Below, in pieces: positions 62,244 through 64,000 of a stretch of 64,000 nt of DNA. Source of the DNA: Flavobacterium sp. ALJ2 (GTDB taxonomy: Bacteria; Bacteroidota; Bacteroidia; Flavobacteriales; Flavobacteriaceae). The position numbers and the translations under genes were made by a program. The notes under the pieces are model-generated. The model had not been told where the DNA came from, ran no database searches, and worked only from the letters and a program-made list of their open reading frames with translations. The stretch is from NCBI RefSeq assembly GCF_015594725.1, contig NZ_JADNRC010000017.1, forward strand, positions 1 through 64,000, given 5' to 3'. Position 1 is the stretch's first letter. Every line of letters starts with the position of its first letter.

Positions 62244-62522
62244 TTATAGAGTATTTACTATTTCGTTGTTAAAAGGATCTTCATAAGATGGCTTGAATTT
62301 ATATGTCTCAATGAGTTTAATAACATTACTTATTTTGGCTTCAATAGCTACCGAAACCGGACGAGGTTCAGCTTCAGGCTCCGATAGAATGTGTAACCAT
62401 TGAAACCGTTCTTGGTTAATACAAATTCTTTCACCAGCGGTAAACATTTTCATTTGTTCAGAGCAAAACTGTAGTGCTAGATATAGTAATGCGATACGAT
62501 TGGTTATTTGATCATTATTCAT
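62244..62522 (-). CDS. Small early protein of unknown function
   Basis: 92 residues (MNNDQITNRIALLYLALQFC ... KPSYEDPFNNEIVNTL), helical, unrecognised. Its start overlaps the end of the 46-residue gene and its stop lies two bases before DUF3164, so it belongs to a tight early operon. Confidence 0.6.
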   Translation of the reverse strand: MNNDQITNRIALLYLALQFCSEQMKMFTAGERICINQERFQWLHILSEPEAEPRPVSVAIEAKISNVIKLIETYKFKPSYEDPFNNEIVNTL

Positions 62523-62655
62523 AATTTTTTTGTTCTAAAAGGGTTTTTAATTTTTTTAAATCTGATTCTATCAAATTACGTTGGGGGTTGTGTGGGTTAT
62601 GGATTAACCAAGTTTCTAATTCTTGTATTTTTGCTTCTATTTGAGAAATTGTCAT
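62515..62655 (-). CDS. Small early protein, 46 residues, coiled coil
   Basis: MTISQIEAKIQELETWLIHN, then PHNPQRNLIESDLKKLKTLL and EQKNYE: two amphipathic helices around a Pro/Asn turn. It starts two bases after the 131-residue gene's stop and overlaps the 92-residue gene's start by eight bases. The close packing and the Glu/Lys/Leu-rich frame are good evidence that it is real in spite of its size. Confidence 0.65.
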   Translation of the reverse strand: MTISQIEAKIQELETWLIHNPHNPQRNLIESDLKKLKTLLEQKNYE

Positions 62656-62657
62656 TG

Positions 62658-63053
62658 TTAATTTAGATTAAAGGTTAGGGATGAGTTTTTTGTGCCATAA
62701 AATTTGAAGGAATCTATTGTTGGTGTTATTGTAATTTCCTGTATTAATATTGATGGTTTTTGATTGAACATTTTATACGTACAGTTGTTGTAGCATCTTT
62801 TAAAATCTTCGGTTGTAATCGACTTTTCATAGCGTTGAGTCAACAAGTTAAATTCAGTTTCACATTTCGCATATTCTGCTATGTACCATTTATTAATTTT
62901 TGCATTAGCAAAGACTTTTTGATATTCACGGGCATCAACAGTTACGCTTTCGCACCATCTTACATAAGACCCTAAGAGCATGTTTTCGTAATCCTGAGTA
63001 CTCATTGTAGTTTTTGATTTGTTGTAGGCATGATTATCTTGTTTTAAGGTCAA
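62658..63053 (-). CDS. Small early protein of unknown function
   Basis: 131 residues from 63053, or 115 if the ATG at 63005 (MSTQDYENMLLGSYVRWCES) is used. Cys, Tyr and Trp rich (WYIAEYAKCETEF, CYNNCTYKMFNQKP); no recognised domain. It follows the ATPase by 11 bases. Probably in the same early operon. Confidence 0.6.
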   Translation of the reverse strand: MTLKQDNHAYNKSKTTMSTQDYENMLLGSYVRWCESVTVDAREYQKVFANAKINKWYIAEYAKCETEFNLLTQRYEKSITTEDFKRCYNNCTYKMFNQKPSILIQEITITPTIDSFKFYGTKNSSLTFNLN

Positions 63054-63064
63054 ATTGTATAAGA

Positions 63065-63910
63065 CTAAATTTGGTTTTGAACTGCCTGAATTTTTCGTTT
63101 TACTCTTCTAAGATCACCTTCAGAATCAGCGAATATGGCCTTTATTGATTTTACGTCATCGATACCATTGGCAATACATATTTGTGTTATATCTATGAAA
63201 CTAACTCCTTTTAATTCTATAAAATGACGACCAATTCGAGAGTTAATTTCTTTATATCCTTTGCGGTTTAGTTTGATTCCTTTATTGATACGTTTTGATA
63301 AATGATCAGTGGCGCAAAGTACAATTCCACAGTGTTCTTCTAATCGGTTGTATAATGTGATAAAAAAATATAATACGGTATCAGGTAATTTGTCAGCTTC
63401 GTCTAATATAATAAGAGGGGTTTCTTGAGATTTTAATTTTTTTACAATTTCATTCATCATTTCTACAACAGAAAAACCACTATAATCAACTCCTATTGCT
63501 AAAAGTACTTGAGTTAGGAATTCTTTGCGATTCCAGTATTCAGCACAACTCAACAGATAAGAATTTTTATTGTTTTTTGTATAGATTTCAAAAGACATTG
63601 ATTTTCCAGAACCTGCATCGCCTGTTAAAGCAAAAACGTTAGCATGCTTTTGTGCATCTTCTAATATTTTAGATATTATTTTGAAATCAGTAGTTTCAAC
63701 ACAAAACCATTTTTTGGAGCTGCATCCTATTTGTGAGGCTACATTGCGCCACATCATTTCAGATATGTTTTGGTGATTATCATTCATAATTTGCGAAAGC
63801 AAGGTAGCAGAAATACCATTTAGTGAATTAGCAGCTTTGTTTTGACTTCCTTTTTGAAGAATGTAACTTGTTAGTTTCTCTTTAACTTGTTTTTTAAATT
63901 CTGTTGTCAT
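63065..63910 (-). CDS. MuB-like AAA ATPase, target-DNA activator
   Basis: 281 residues. An N-terminal helix-turn-helix-like region (NKAANSLNGISATLLSQIMN, residues 25-44) is followed by an ATPase core: Walker A GDAGSGKS at 97-104, Walker B LIILDEAD at 166-173, and sensor region IVLCATDHLSKRI. This is the MuB / ExeA-like layout in which an ATP-dependent DNA-binding protein recruits the transposase to target DNA and gives immunity to self-insertion. It lies next to the early end, as in Mu. The preceding gene, which would be the transposase, is cut by the window edge. Confidence 0.85.
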   Translation of the reverse strand: MTTEFKKQVKEKLTSYILQKGSQNKAANSLNGISATLLSQIMNDNHQNISEMMWRNVASQIGCSSKKWFCVETTDFKIISKILEDAQKHANVFALTGDAGSGKSMSFEIYTKNNKNSYLLSCAEYWNRKEFLTQVLLAIGVDYSGFSVVEMMNEIVKKLKSQETPLIILDEADKLPDTVLYFFITLYNRLEEHCGIVLCATDHLSKRINKGIKLNRKGYKEINSRIGRHFIELKGVSFIDITQICIANGIDDVKSIKAIFADSEGDLRRVKRKIQAVQNQI

Positions 63911-63953
63911 ATTGTTTTTATAATTTTAGGATTAATTTGCTTAGCAATTCATT

Positions 63954-64000
63954 TTACATCAGATCATAGATATCCTCTGTATTTGTGCTTAAGACTACCT
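63954..64000 (-). CDS. C-terminal end of an upstream gene, probably the transposase (partial)
   Basis: Only the last 14 codons are visible, reading VVLSTNTEDIYDLM then stop, 43 bases before the ATPase start. The frame choice is a judgement; another frame ends at a TGA at about 63963. By gene order in Mu-like elements this should be a MuA-type DDE transposase. Confidence 0.35.
   Translation of the reverse strand, partial: VVLSTNTEDIYDLM

Larger units (their letters stand above)
31860..64000 (-). mobile_element. Mu-like transposable element with lysis, toxin and giant-protein genes (early end outside window)
   Basis: About 32 kb in which nearly every gene is on the minus strand. The early end has a MuB-like ATPase and a DUF3164 protein, both typical of Mu-like phages. 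Then come lysis genes, then very large unrecognised proteins with a toxin/immunity pair, then fibre-like genes at the late end. The late end probably lies between the terminator at 31857 and the last fibre gene at 32100; exact ends and target duplication are not visible because the other end is outside. The missing piece is a whole virion module: I recognise no packaging, head, tail tube, sheath or baseplate gene. Confidence 0.75.

Noticed and set aside
31860..64000. Contractile injection system or tailocin
   Set aside because: No sheath, tube, baseplate wedge, AAA chaperone of the injection-system type or tape measure was found; the ATPase present is MuB-like.
1..64000. CRISPR array, tRNA or rRNA genes
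   Set aside because: No regularly spaced repeats, no cloverleaf-like sequence and no rRNA segment was recognised on either strand.

Overview
The window comes from a low-GC member of the Flavobacteriaceae, most likely Flavobacterium. The evidence is a porQ gene (type IX secretion), a T9SS C-terminal sorting domain, head-GIN and choice-of-anchor proteins, Bacteroidetes-type promoters (TTG-N19-TAnnTTTG) and AT-rich codon use. No rRNA, tRNA or CRISPR array was seen.

Positions 1 to about 31.8 kb are ordinary chromosome. In order: an M48 lipoprotein protease and a UMF1 transporter; a minus-strand ECF sigma / anti-sigma / two surface beta-protein cluster; lon, porQ, a decayed L,D-transpeptidase, cmk and a NupG-like permease; a candidate structured RNA upstream of rpsA; an ExbD-like remnant and an OsmC protein; a 1011-residue T9SS-exported protein; tpiA and a TlpA-like thioredoxin; a DoxX/DUF1599 pair divergent from folP; rlmH, an ABM protein and an adenosine-deaminase-like protein; and a GNAT / OsmC / pirin / pirin row.

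From about 31.9 kb to the window edge, almost everything is on the minus strand and reads as one Mu-like transposable element, with its early end beyond 64 kb. In transcription order it has: the last codons of an upstream gene (by position probably the MuA-type transposase), a MuB-like AAA ATPase, small early genes, a DUF3164 protein, a possible late regulator, and a lysis cassette (membrane/coiled-coil holin-like protein, CHAP-type endolysin, one-protein spanin). Where Mu carries packaging, head and tail genes, this element instead has a 722-residue unknown protein, a 995-residue protein with an EndoU-like C-terminal toxin region, a small probable immunity protein, a 2467-residue protein, a 1943-residue VWA protein and a set of fibre-like proteins. 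I see no terminase, portal, protease/scaffold, major capsid, sheath, tube, tape-measure or baseplate gene.

The two late gene blocks (lysis-722-toxin-immunity, and 2467-VWA-fibres) are each preceded by a similar sequence of about 85 bp that includes a promoter-like site, so they are probably switched on together. My reading is that this is either a very divergent phage or, more interestingly, a domesticated Mu-like element that builds a large fibre-bearing, toxin-loaded assembly and frees it by lysing the producer cell. The gene order, motifs and repeats are seen directly. The delivery role is inference.
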